From NCBI RefSeq assembly GCF_016756395.1, contig NZ_AP018365.1, forward strand, positions 558,001 to 622,000: a stretch of 64,000 bases of DNA, written 5' to 3'. Below the pieces are notes generated by a model. That model was not told the origin of the DNA, ran no database searches, and worked only from the letters and a program-made list of their open reading frames with translations. Both the position numbers and the translations under genes were made by a program. Positions 34,700 through 41,969 of this stretch are shown here, in pieces; positions within the stretch are counted from its first letter, which is position 1; every line of letters begins with the position of its first letter. The stretch is from Streptomyces sp. SN-593. GTDB taxonomy: Bacteria; Actinomycetota; Actinomycetes; Streptomycetales; Streptomycetaceae.

Positions 34700-35062
34700 C
34701 TACCACTCCCTCAGAGCGTAGGCCATGATTCGATCGCCGACCACAGGATCAGTCACTCCACTAAGGATGGTCGTCATCATCAGATCCCGGTCTCGAAGTT
34801 CGTCATCAGACAAGGCCTCACGAGCAGTCTCCAGATAAACATCCAGGATCTCTCCGCCGACGCTCACCTGAATGTACCGCTCTATGATCGATTCTCCGGA
34901 GCGGGCGACCTGGATTCTACAGGCGGCCCAGCCCTGTCCCTCCCTGATCGGACCAGCGGAGACGTCGGAATCTTCAGCCAGCAAATATTCCAAAAGGTGA
35001 CGCAAGCACTCCAGAGCAGTCTTGCCACCCGAACGCCCGAGGGCGCCACACTCAAATGCCAT
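34700..35062 (-). CDS. unknown small protein, immunity-like by context
   Basis: 120 aa, start at 35062 after AGGGGTAGGC. It has an acidic, helix-rich composition (L-E-T-A-R-E-A-L-S-D-D-E-L) and no recognised domain. GC content is visibly lower than in the core genes. Seven bases before it, a minus-strand frame ends at 35069, and that frame is cut off by an integrase remnant. The same arrangement, immunity gene behind a truncated toxin tail and opposed to an integrase remnant, recurs at 35581 and 37430. On that basis I read it as an orphan immunity gene; sequence alone does not prove it. Confidence 0.6.
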   Translation of the reverse strand: MAFECGALGRSGGKTALECLRHLLEYLLAEDSDVSAGPIREGQGWAACRIQVARSGESIIERYIQVSVGGEILDVYLETAREALSDDELRDRDLMMTTILSGVTDPVVGDRIMAYALREW

Positions 35063-35068
35063 GGCTGC

Positions 35069-35107
35069 CTACCCCTGATACTCAGCCGCCGTCGAAAACT
35101 TAGTTGA
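35069..35107 (-). pseudogene. possible last codons of a displaced toxin
   Basis: The minus strand reads VSTKFSTAAEYQG and then a stop just before the gene at 35062. Upstream it meets the integrase remnant at about 35108. A 13-codon tail is too short to identify; the call rests on the parallel layout at 35838-36070 and 37812. Confidence 0.3.
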
Positions 35108-35435
35108 CACGGACGGAACCTGGTCTTCACCACACCCACCGGCTGCCCACTCGACCCCGGCAGCGTCACCCAGCACTTCCGCACCCTCCTCGGCCACGCC
35201 GGACTCCGCCGCACCCGTTTTGACGACCTGCGCCACACCTGCGCCGCCTGCTCCTCGAACAGGACGTCGAAGTCGTCATCATCAAGGAACTCCTCGGCCA
35301 CGCACACGTCGCCGTCACCGTCGAGGTCTACGCCCACGTCCGATTCCGCCTCCACACCAAGCCATCGGAGCCCTCGGCCAGGCACTCAACGGCGGCGATG
35401 ACAATCCACCCCTCGCCGCAACGACCGCCCAGTAA
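35108..35435 (+). pseudogene. tyrosine-integrase C-terminal remnant, frameshifted
   Basis: Across frames it reads L-V-F-T-T-P-T-G, then L-R-R-T-R-F-D-D-L-R-H-T-C-A, then (after a one-base loss) L-L-L-E-Q-D-V-E-V-V-I-I-K-E-L-L-G-H-A-H-V-A-V-T and Y-A-H-V-R-F-R-L-H, then a second frameshift. It is closely similar to the C-terminus of the integrase at 36.1-37.3 kb. The catalytic H of HxLRH has become D, and the N-terminal two thirds are missing, so it is dead. A terminator hairpin follows. Confidence 0.88.
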
Positions 35436-35456
35436 CCCCAACAACCCGAGCAGCAA

Positions 35457-35490
35457 GGAGCCCCGCACCGCCACCACGGTACGGGGCTCC
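35457..35490. terminator. terminator after the integrase remnant
   Basis: GGAGCCCCGCACCG pairs with CGGTACGGGGCTCC with one mismatch, 6-nt loop. It lies between the integrase remnant and the minus-strand immunity-like gene. Confidence 0.8.
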
Positions 35491-35503
35491 TCCGTCCACC
35501 GCC

Positions 35504-35540
35504 GTTGCCGTCAGCGCTGCCGTCAACCCTCCAGCGGCCC
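35504..35540. repeat. post-integrase repeat (copy 1)
   Basis: GTTGCCGTCA, five bases, GCCGTCA, then AGCGGCCC. The same order is found after the second integrase (37340-37378). A GCCGTCA-type pair next to a tyrosine-integrase stop is commonly part of the arm-type or attachment region of integrative elements. Confidence 0.7.
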
Positions 35541-35580
35541 CAGCGGAGACGCATCCGGCGGAGCCCTTCCAATCAACTTC

Positions 35581-35841
35581 TCACTCTTCTTCGTCGACCA
35601 AGCCGAAGTCCTCAGGGAAAATCATCAACGCCTGCCTCCGCTCAGGTGAACGTTCGTCTGCGGCCAACGAGCGAACAATACTGACAACGACTTCCCGATC
35701 CGTATCAGGCAATTCTTCAAGCGTGGCCATCACGTCCTCGAAGGCCGTTGAGGCGAAATCCGCGTCGACTGCTTCTTCGTCGCTTAGGTCGATCGAGACG
35801 ACCAGATTAACGAGTGCCTTAACAATCACGCGATCGATCAT
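35581..35841 (-). CDS. small acidic protein, immunity-like for the adjacent nuclease-type toxin tail
   Basis: 86 aa, strongly acidic (D-L-S-D-E-E-A-V-D-A-D-F and a D-E-E-E end), all-helical look, the composition common in immunity proteins of nuclease toxins. Its ATG overlaps the stop of the toxin tail upstream (ATGA), the standard toxin-immunity coupling. GC content is low for the window. No family is recognised. The matching toxin is broken, so this gene may now only protect against incoming relatives. Confidence 0.72.
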   Translation of the reverse strand: MIDRVIVKALVNLVVSIDLSDEEAVDADFASTAFEDVMATLEELPDTDREVVVSIVRSLAADERSPERRQALMIFPEDFGLVDEEE

Positions 35842-36070
35842 GGCTTCACCACCCGAACATCGATATTATTGATCCCCAGTCGCGCGAACATCCTGGTCGC
35901 GCGACTATAGGCTCGCTGGTTCGCCACCTCCCATAGCCCGTGTAGCCATTCTGCTCTAGGGCCATGGACTGATTAATCAAAGTCCTCTAGGTCTTAGCTA
36001 CTGTGGCAACAGCATACTTGCGGTCAATCAAGATCCCGTTCTCTTCATCAAACCCGTCGAATTTCACCTG
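35838..36070 (-). pseudogene. truncated restriction-nuclease-fold toxin tip (polymorphic toxin C-terminus)
   Basis: The minus strand reads V-K-F-D-G-F-D-E-E-N-G-I-L-I-D-R-K, a PD-(D/E)xK-like core of the kind seen in Rhs/CdiA nuclease tips. It continues K-T-stop-R-T-L-I-N-Q-S-M-A-L-E-Q-N-G and, after a one-base shift, L-W-E-V-A-N-Q-R-A-Y and G-I-N-N-I-D-V-R-V-V-K-P to the stop at 35838. One nonsense codon (probably CAG to TAG) and one frameshift kill it. Upstream it stops dead at the integrase N-terminus near 36071. The stop overlaps the immunity-like gene. Confidence 0.72.
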
Positions 36071-36072
36071 GC

Positions 36073-37338
36073 GAGTGCGGCGACGGCACGGTCTACCAGC
36101 GCAAGGACGGCCGCTGGGAGGCCGCCGGATACGTCCTCGCCGCAGGCGACACCCGCAAGCGCATCCACGTCTACTCCACCACGCGGAAGGACGCGCTGGC
36201 CCAGCTGACCGAGAAGATCGCCACCAGCAACCGCGGCATTCCCGCCGCCACCGCCCAGGGCAGTGTCGCGGCCTTTCTCACCTACTGGCTGGAGAGCGTC
36301 GCCGTCCACCGGCTCCGCGAGAACACCCACACCCGCTACACCGCCGTCGTCCGCCTCTACGTCATCCCCGGCCTGGGCCGGAAGAAGCTAGCCAAGCTCA
36401 CCGCCAAGGAAGTCCGCACCTGGCTCGACCAGCTCCGCACCACCTGCCAGTGCTGCGCACGCGGCCTCGATTGCGCGCGTGACCAGCCCCAGTGCTGCGC
36501 GGCGGGGACATGCTGCCACAAGCGGCTGTCGCCGCTGACGCTCGCCTACATCCACTCCGTCCTCAAATCCGCCCTGGAGCACGCCGTCCGCGAAGAGGAG
36601 ATCCCCCGCAACGTCGCTCGAAACGTCCGCATGGGCACACCCCGACCCCGCCGCTTCGAACCCCTCACCGCTGAGGAAGCCCGCGCGCTCCTGACCGCGA
36701 CCGACGGGCACCGGTTGAGCGCGTTGTTCGAACTCGCCCTGCACACCGGGCTCCGCAAGGGCGAACTCCTCGGCCTGCGCTGGGAGGACCTCGACCTGGC
36801 CAGCGGAACCGCCAGCATCCGCCGCACCCTCCAACGCACCAACAGCGCCGGCCTGACCGCCCTGCCCACCAAGACCCAGAGCTCGGAGAGGCGCATCGCC
36901 CTGCCCACCGAGTGCCTGCGCTCCCTCGAACAGCACCGCGACCGGCAGGTCCAGGAACGCCACACGGCGGGCGTCGGCTGGAAGGCCAGCGGCTACGTCT
37001 TCACCCGGCCCGACGGCAGCCCAATCGAGGGAGCCACCCTCACCCGGCACTTCGACGCCTTGCTCCGCCGGGCAAGGCTCCGCCGCATCCGGTTCCACGA
37101 CCTCCGGCACTCGGCGGCGACGCTCCTCCTAGAGCAAGGCGTCGAATTCGTCGTCATCAAGGAACTCCTCGGCCACGCCCACATCGGCGTGACCGCGACG
37201 GTGTATGCCCACGTCCGACTCCGCCTCCAACGCGACGCCATCGATCTCCTCGGCAACGCCCTCCGCGAGCCCGCCCAGCCGACCACTCGACCCGACGACG
37301 GCGACGCGCCACCGTTTTGTGAAGCACTCGTCCGCTGA
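36073..37338 (+). CDS. tyrosine site-specific integrase, 5' end lost
   Basis: The frame reads from about G-D-G-T-V-Y-Q-R-K-D-G-R-W through the whole integrase: a core-binding domain, a Cys-rich insertion (C-Q-C-C-A-R-G-L-D-C, then C-C-A-A-G-T-C-C-H-K) typical of actinomycete integrases, and a catalytic domain with R in H-T-G-L-R-K-G-E-L, H-D-L-R-H-S and the nucleophile Tyr in V-T-A-T-V-Y-A-H-V. No ATG or GTG start is found before 36631 in this frame, because the first codons are replaced by the toxin tail that reads the other way. It may be silent or use an upstream start within the junction. The 3' part is intact. Confidence 0.85.
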   Translation, partial: ECGDGTVYQRKDGRWEAAGYVLAAGDTRKRIHVYSTTRKDALAQLTEKIATSNRGIPAATAQGSVAAFLTYWLESVAVHRLRENTHTRYTAVVRLYVIPGLGRKKLAKLTAKEVRTWLDQLRTTCQCCARGLDCARDQPQCCAAGTCCHKRLSPLTLAYIHSVLKSALEHAVREEEIPRNVARNVRMGTPRPRRFEPLTAEEARALLTATDGHRLSALFELALHTGLRKGELLGLRWEDLDLASGTASIRRTLQRTNSAGLTALPTKTQSSERRIALPTECLRSLEQHRDRQVQERHTAGVGWKASGYVFTRPDGSPIEGATLTRHFDALLRRARLRRIRFHDLRHSAATLLLEQGVEFVVIKELLGHAHIGVTATVYAHVRLRLQRDAIDLLGNALREPAQPTTRPDDGDAPPFCEALVR

Positions 37339-37339
37339 C

Positions 37340-37378
37340 GTTGCCGTCAACTACTGCCGTCAGACACCACAGCGGCCC
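37340..37378. repeat. post-integrase repeat (copy 2)
   Basis: GTTGCCGTCA, six bases, GCCGTCA and AGCGGCCC directly behind the integrase stop, matching 35504-35540. Confidence 0.7.
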
Positions 37379-37405
37379 ACCGGAAACCAGATCCCGGTGG
37401 GCCGC
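37372..37405. terminator. terminator after the integrase
   Basis: GCGGCCCACCGG pairs perfectly with CCGGTGGGCCGC across a 10-nt loop, between the converging integrase and immunity-like genes. Confidence 0.88.
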
Positions 37406-37429
37406 GGTGCGCTTCCCCTCCACGGGGTG

Positions 37430-37810
37430 TTAACCGGGGCCTGGGTTGGGGTCGCCTTCGGAGGAGGAGCCAAACCCCAGGCACCCAACCACTTTGAGCG
37501 GTTGTGGATCCAGGTAGAGGGGAAATAGGTATCCGGCTCGTTCGCGATCATCCACGTAGGCCACAAGAAGTCCCTGCTCGCCCTTTTCGGCAAGACTCGC
37601 AAGGCATTCATCAACCCCGACAATCGGCTTACCACGCCGCTGCAGGCTTCTCACCCTCCCACGAAGGACACCCCGAAGCCTCGACGCCGGAAGGGGCTCG
37701 AGCCAGATCTCGAAAGGCGCTCCAGAAATCAATGCGTTCTTGGCCTGAATGTCGGCTTCGGAGCCGGAATCGAATGCGGCGATCAGTTCACTCGCGGAAA
37801 CTTCGTTCAT
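37430..37810 (-). CDS. probable immunity protein for the ART-type toxin
   Basis: 126 aa, starting one base after the toxin stop (37812). Acidic and compact (S-A-S-E-L-I-A-A-F-D-S-G, G-V-D-E-C-L-A-S-L-A-E-K-G-E-Q-G), with no recognised family. Strict coupling to a toxin gene, size and lower GC are those of immunity genes. It probably binds and blocks the ADP-ribosyltransferase-like tip in the cytoplasm. Confidence 0.75.
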   Translation of the reverse strand: MNEVSASELIAAFDSGSEADIQAKNALISGAPFEIWLEPLPASRLRGVLRGRVRSLQRRGKPIVGVDECLASLAEKGEQGLLVAYVDDRERAGYLFPLYLDPQPLKVVGCLGFGSSSEGDPNPGPG

Positions 37811-37811
37811 C

Positions 37812-39935
37812 TCATTGCCTTCTGACGGGCGACCAGGTCTCCCCGAAGTCGGTACTTATATCGTCGGCTAGGACTTCGCCAGAGATGAGATGTTCGTCTT
37901 CAAAGAACCTCTCATACTGAGTCCCGTGGATCTGAATGACTCTTGACGGATCTATGCCTTCCACCCTGACGCGTAGCATCACACCTTCCCCAACATAGTC
38001 GTCCCCCAAATTCTCAGCGCCGAACTGGGCAACTTCGGGGTCGTCCGACCAAGAAGTGTAGATGGTATCAGTCGCATTCCCATCTGAGTGGGCATCGATG
38101 TCCGTGCTGGTTCCACGGGGCACCGCACGGCCTTCCGCAGCGGCGTCATATTCATGGTGCCCCTTAGCGAGTCCACGGTACAAATAGCCATCGTTGAGAT
38201 CGCAAATACCGCCATCAGTATTGTGAACCAAAACCGGGGTGGTCCCGGCCAGCACATAGTACGTGTGGAGTTCGTTGACGGTGAGGTTGTACATGTCGAC
38301 GGTGCCGGGGTGGGCGGCCTTGCCGGCGAGGCGGACGTGGGTGTCGGTGGCCGTTTCGAGGGCGTGGCCGGGGGTGAGTTCGGCCGCGGGCAACCACTTG
38401 CGGACGGTGTCGTCCCAGAACGGATGTTGCGAGGTGGTGTGCAGGACACTGGCGCGGCCCTTGCCGGTGTCGATCGTCAGGTCGACGAGGTCGTCGTCGT
38501 GGTTGATCCAGGTGGCGGTGACCTTTTCGGCCTTCTTGTGCTTGCCCGTGTCGGGATCCGCCGCCTCGACCTGCTCGCCGGGCTTGATCTTCCCGATGGG
38601 TTCGGTCTTCCCGCCGCCCATGAGGACTTGGGTGTCCGGGCTGAAACTGCAGCCGCCGGGGGCCTTCTTGCCGATGCCGAGATCCGGCATCACCTTGTCC
38701 GTCACCCAGGCGAGCAGCAGGGCTCCGACCAGGGTTCCCAGCACCTGGGCCGAGTGGCCGTCCCGCGCCTGCTTGTAGGCGTCTTTCAGGCTGGCCAGTG
38801 AGTCCTTCGTGTCCTTCACGGCCGCTTCACAGTGAACCCCGTCTGCGCAGGCCACCATGTCGTTAAAGGTGTCGAAGGCGCTTTTTTCGGCTTTACCGTC
38901 GAAAAAGTCCTTGATCCCACCCATGACGGACTTACCGGCGCTGCCGGTGAACATGTCGAGCCACTTGCTCAGCCCGGAGGTCTTCTGCCGCTTGCCGCTG
39001 AGGACCGCCTGGGGTGTCGGGCTTCCGTGGTCGCAACTGGAGCCGGCGCTCTTGTACGCACCGCAGTAGCTGGACAGGTCCTCGTCCGCCTGGCAGTAGC
39101 CGTCGCACACGATTCCCGAGCCGCCCACATGTGACGAGTCGTTCATCAGGCCGTCCGGGTCGGCGCCGGTGACGGGGTTGCCCGCCGCGTAGGAGTAGCC
39201 GTTGACCTGCTGCGGGTCGGTCAATTCGAGGACGGGGTCCAGCGAGACGAATCGACCGGTGGTGGGATCGTAGTCGCGGGCTCCGAGATGGGTGAGGCCG
39301 GTGATGTCGCTCTCGATGCCGCCGACGAAACCGTGGTCGCCGGTCCATTTGGCGGGCGCGCTGCCCCGTACATTGCCGAACGGGTCACTGCGGCGGTAGG
39401 TGACGGCTTGTGTGGTGGCGTCGATCTGGGTGGTGGCGGTGTTGTGCGCGTCGGTCAGTACCCACTTGAGGGAGCCGTCGGAGCCGCGGACCGCGATGTT
39501 CTGGCCGAGCCACGCGTAGTAGCGGGTCGCGCTGGTGCTGGTGGTGCCGTTGTCCAGGTGGACCTCGGTGTCGCCGAGGTAGAGGGCGGTGCCGTCGGCG
39601 TCCCTGGAGAGGATGCGGTTGCCGTCGGGGTCGTAGAGGTAGCTCTCACCGGTGCCGTCGGCTGCCTGCTCGGAGTCGAGCTGCCCCTGGTCGTTCCAGG
39701 TGAGGTCCTCCGTGGTGCCGTTCAGGTCGCGGGTGAGCGTGTTGCCTGCGGCATCGTAGGTGTAGCTGTCCGTGGTGGTGCTGGTCGGCGTCGTCGTGGT
39801 CGAACTGGTGAGGGTGTGCGGCTGGGTGCCGTTCGGAGAGCCGGCCGATGCGCCGTAGCCGTAGGTCGTGGTGGTGTCGGCGGCCCCGGAAGCGGGCGCA
39901 CCGCACGCCCACCTCGCCGTGGCCTGTCCCGCTCC
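37812..39935 (-). CDS. truncated Rhs/YD-repeat protein with Hint domain and ADP-ribosyltransferase-like toxin tip
   Basis: One frame, closed upstream by a stop at 39936-39938, so the large N-terminal part of a normal Rhs protein is missing. It reads YD repeats (S-Y-T-Y-D-A-A-G-N-T, E-S-Y-L-Y-D-P-D-G-N-R), the Rhs core end (L-G-A-R-D-Y-D-P-T-T-G-R-F and Y-S-Y-A-A-G-N-P-V-T-G-A-D-P-D-G-L), and a Hint autoprotease from C-S-F-S-P-D-T-Q-V-L to V-L-V-H-N (His-Asn at 38220-38225). About 135 residues of toxin follow: L-Y-R-G-L, I-Y-T-S-W-S-D-D-P-E-V-A and F-F-E-D-E-H-L-I-S-G-E-V, the R / S-T-S / E layout of ADP-ribosyltransferases. GC content drops at the Hint-toxin border. An ORF start is available at the TTG 39224, but delivery functions are gone. 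Confidence 0.85.
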   Translation of the reverse strand, partial: GAGQATARWACGAPASGAADTTTTYGYGASAGSPNGTQPHTLTSSTTTTPTSTTTDSYTYDAAGNTLTRDLNGTTEDLTWNDQGQLDSEQAADGTGESYLYDPDGNRILSRDADGTALYLGDTEVHLDNGTTSTSATRYYAWLGQNIAVRGSDGSLKWVLTDAHNTATTQIDATTQAVTYRRSDPFGNVRGSAPAKWTGDHGFVGGIESDITGLTHLGARDYDPTTGRFVSLDPVLELTDPQQVNGYSYAAGNPVTGADPDGLMNDSSHVGGSGIVCDGYCQADEDLSSYCGAYKSAGSSCDHGSPTPQAVLSGKRQKTSGLSKWLDMFTGSAGKSVMGGIKDFFDGKAEKSAFDTFNDMVACADGVHCEAAVKDTKDSLASLKDAYKQARDGHSAQVLGTLVGALLLAWVTDKVMPDLGIGKKAPGGCSFSPDTQVLMGGGKTEPIGKIKPGEQVEAADPDTGKHKKAEKVTATWINHDDDLVDLTIDTGKGRASVLHTTSQHPFWDDTVRKWLPAAELTPGHALETATDTHVRLAGKAAHPGTVDMYNLTVNELHTYYVLAGTTPVLVHNTDGGICDLNDGYLYRGLAKGHHEYDAAAEGRAVPRGTSTDIDAHSDGNATDTIYTSWSDDPEVAQFGAENLGDDYVGEGVMLRVRVEGIDPSRVIQIHGTQYERFFEDEHLISGEVLADDISTDFGETWSPVRRQ

Positions 39936-40113
39936 TCAGTGGAGCCCGCATCGGCCCTGTCCTCGTACGCCACTGCCCCCGCGCCCACCGCCCCCAGCAC
40001 GGCAACCCCTACCGGGTCCCGCACCTCCGTCGGCCGAGCCGGTCGGGAACCGCCGTCACCACCGCCGTCGACGGTACAGACCGCTCGGGGGATTTTGGCA
40101 GTTCGAGACCACG

Positions 40114-40368
40114 TCAGGCAGCCTCGTCGCGCGGAGTGAGGCCGATGCTCAAGTCGGCTCCAAGGGCACGGGCCAGACGGCGCAGCATCGGAAGGGTAGG
40201 TACCGTTCCGCCGGCCTCGAAGCGGGAGACCTGTGGCTGTTTCATCCCGCACCGCTCAGCCAGTTCGGCCTGGGACAAACCCAGTTCGGTGCGCCGGTCG
40301 TGGACGAGTCTGCCCAGCTCGCGGGCGAGCGCTGTGGAGGCGTCGTGTACGGCTCCTCCCGCGTTCAC
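40114..40368 (-). CDS. XRE-family HTH protein, HigA-like
   Basis: 84 aa. A single HTH (R-T-E-L-G-L-S-Q-A-E-L-A-E-R-C-G-M-K-Q-P-Q-V-S-R-F-E) with a short N-terminal helix and a C-terminal D-L-S-I-G-L-T-P tail, as in antitoxins of the HigA type. It is intact and overlaps by four bases the end of a second, broken HTH gene. No intact toxin gene is left nearby. It may act as an orphan antitoxin or regulator. Confidence 0.85.
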   Translation of the reverse strand: MNAGGAVHDASTALARELGRLVHDRRTELGLSQAELAERCGMKQPQVSRFEAGGTVPTLPMLRRLARALGADLSIGLTPRDEAA

Positions 40369-40702
40369 GCGGCCGGGGTGACGATGGTGACGGTGGGCTC
40401 ATCCTCAGGGGTGAGGTGCATGTCGACGGTGAGGTCCAGGGCTCGGGCCAGACGCATGATGACGGCGACGGACGGCAGTTCCGTGGCAGTCTCGATGCCT
40501 TCGATCTCATCGGTGGTGGTGTGGAGGCGCTCGGCCAGGTCGGCCTCGCTCAGCCCGAGTGCTTGCGCCGGTCGTAGACGGCCTTGCCCAGCGTCATGGC
40601 CAGACTGGCTTCTTCGTAGACGCGGTCGTACTCGGGGTCGGTGTCGAGGTGTTCGCCGAGCAGCCGGCGGTGGCGGCGGGTCCTCCATTCGCTGTGATTC
40701 AT
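40365..40702 (-). pseudogene. second HigA-like HTH gene, frameshifted
   Basis: An ATG at 40702 reads M-N-H-S-E-W-R-T-R-R to K-A-V-Y-D-R-R and then hits a stop; one base over, the sequence continues Q-A-L-G-L-S-E-A-D-L-A-E-R-L and R-L-A-R-A-L-D-L-T-V-D-M-H-L to 40365. A one-base loss near 40565 explains it. The ATG overlaps the stop of the toxin remnant upstream, the usual toxin-antitoxin order. A sequencing error is possible. Confidence 0.8.
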
Positions 40703-40940
40703 CGGTTCTCCTTGGGGTCGCGGCTGTAGAGGTCGTGTTCAGCGGCTGCCTGGTGCTTGGCTTCGCACAGCCCCTGAGCGGCGTGCGCGCGGTCCGCTTC
40801 GGCCTGCTCGCGCATCTTGGTCTTACGAAACACGGTGAGCATCACCGAGGCGGAAGCGCAGCTCGCGAAGCTAGCCGCCCAGGTGATGGGAGTGTGGTTC
40901 GTCGAGCGTGGTGGGATGCTCGGCGAGCAGGCTGGCTATT
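40699..40940 (-). pseudogene. HigB/RelE-type toxin remnant
   Basis: The minus strand reads I-A-S-L-L-A-E-H-P-T-T-L-D-E-P-H-S-H-H-L-G-G, a stop, L-R-E-L-R-F-R-L-G, and after a deletion L-T-V-F-R-K-T-K-M-R-E-Q-A-E-A-D-R and E-H-D-L-Y-S-R. These are the middle and end of a phage-derived HigB (Gp49-like) toxin. The nonsense codon, deletion and missing N-terminus show that it is dead. Confidence 0.75.
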
Positions 40941-41763
40941 CGGGTTCCCACTCGGCGAGGCGGTCGAGGATCTCGTGGTCGCCGTCGAGGGCGAGGGCGT
41001 CCAGCGGGGTGCGGCCGTAGAAGGTCAGGACCAGCTCCGCCGCCGTGCCCCGGGCAGCGACGTCCGCGGCGTCGGGGGCGGCCGCATACGATTCCGCGGC
41101 GTCCGGAGCCGTCGCGTCCGGCGCGGCGGCGCGGTCCACGGGGAGGCGTTCCGCCCGCGCGCCCTCCGCGGAGAGCCGCAACCGCCAGGAACGCCCCTCG
41201 GCCGCGTGGAAGTCGACCACGGCGGGGTCGTGCGGCCACGCGACCGTCGTCGCGCAGCAGGTGAACAGGAACTCCTCCACCCCGTCGAGCGCGACGTCCC
41301 GCGGCAGCGACGGCCGGGCGCCCACCGCGATCCGGGCGTCGTACGTGTGCAGCGCGATCTCCTGGAGCTGGTGGCGGGCGACTCCGCCGGCGGTACGGGG
41401 CGACTGCGACGTCCCCCACCACGTCCAGCAGCCGCGGTCCGGGCCCGCCTCCCGCAGGGCGCCGACGAGTTGCCGGGTGGACGCGGCGAGCCACGCCGCC
41501 ACCGCCGGGCGCTCCCACTCCGCGGTCGGCGAGTCCGCTGGCGCGGGGCCGGCCGCGCGCGCGTCCGCGGGCCCCGCGGCCACGGTGGCACCCCAGGTCC
41601 GGCGCCCCTCCCCCACGTGCCGTACCAGGTCGAGCAGCGTCCACCCGGGGCAGGTCGGCACCTCCGCGTCGAGCCGGGGCGCGTCCGCCACCACGGCGCG
41701 GAACGCGTCCGCCCGCTCCTCGATCAGCCGCAACAGGTCGGGAAACTCCAGCTCTCTGTGCAC
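40936..41763 (-). CDS. maleylpyruvate-isomerase-family, mycothiol-dependent-type protein
   Basis: 275 aa from a GTG at 41763. The N-terminal DinB-like four-helix bundle carries the family pattern V-P-T-C-P-G-W-T-L-L-D-L-V-R-H-V-G-E and a distal H-Q-L-Q-E-I-A-L-H-T-Y-D-A-R, whose His residues form the metal site. Members use mycothiol in isomerase, transferase or detoxification reactions; the substrate here is unknown. An Ala/Asp/Pro-rich insertion lies near residue 220. It borders the toxin-antitoxin remnant, so the island's right edge is at about 40.94 kb. Confidence 0.85.
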   Translation of the reverse strand: MHRELEFPDLLRLIEERADAFRAVVADAPRLDAEVPTCPGWTLLDLVRHVGEGRRTWGATVAAGPADARAAGPAPADSPTAEWERPAVAAWLAASTRQLVGALREAGPDRGCWTWWGTSQSPRTAGGVARHQLQEIALHTYDARIAVGARPSLPRDVALDGVEEFLFTCCATTVAWPHDPAVVDFHAAEGRSWRLRLSAEGARAERLPVDRAAAPDATAPDAAESYAAAPDAADVAARGTAAELVLTFYGRTPLDALALDGDHEILDRLAEWEPE

Positions 41764-41850
41764 CCGGGCTGTCTACCACCGCCACCGCCCGCCCGAACAG
41801 CGGTTTTCCCCGCCGCCCCGGCACGACGGCCCCCTTGCCCGGCTCCGGAC

Positions 41851-41890
41851 CGCCCCGACCCGCCCCGACCCGCCCCGACCCGCCCCGGCG
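41851..41890. repeat. 10-bp tandem repeat CGCCCCGACC
   Basis: Three perfect copies and one partial in the gap after the rhamnosidase terminator. Non-coding. Confidence 0.85.
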
Positions 41891-41929
41891 GCAACCGCCG
41901 CTCCGCCCGGCCCGCCCCCGGCACCACGG

Positions 41930-41966
41930 CCGCTCCCGGCCCCATCCCCCATGGGGCCGGGAGCGG
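41930..41966 (-). terminator. terminator of the rhamnosidase gene
   Basis: A 16-bp perfect stem (CCGCTCCCGGCCCCAT with ATGGGGCCGGGAGCGG) and a C5 loop, three bases after the stop codon. Confidence 0.92.
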
Positions 41967-41969
41967 GTC

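Noticed and set aside
36003-36482. A 159-codon plus-strand frame starting MATAYLRS
   Set aside because: Its body is an out-of-frame Arg/Pro-rich reading of the integrase; the first part is antisense to the toxin tail.
32564-37405. A tRNA attachment site or CRISPR array in the accessory island
   Set aside because: No tRNA-like cloverleaf and no regular spacer-repeat pattern could be seen; only simple hairpins and the post-integrase repeats are present.
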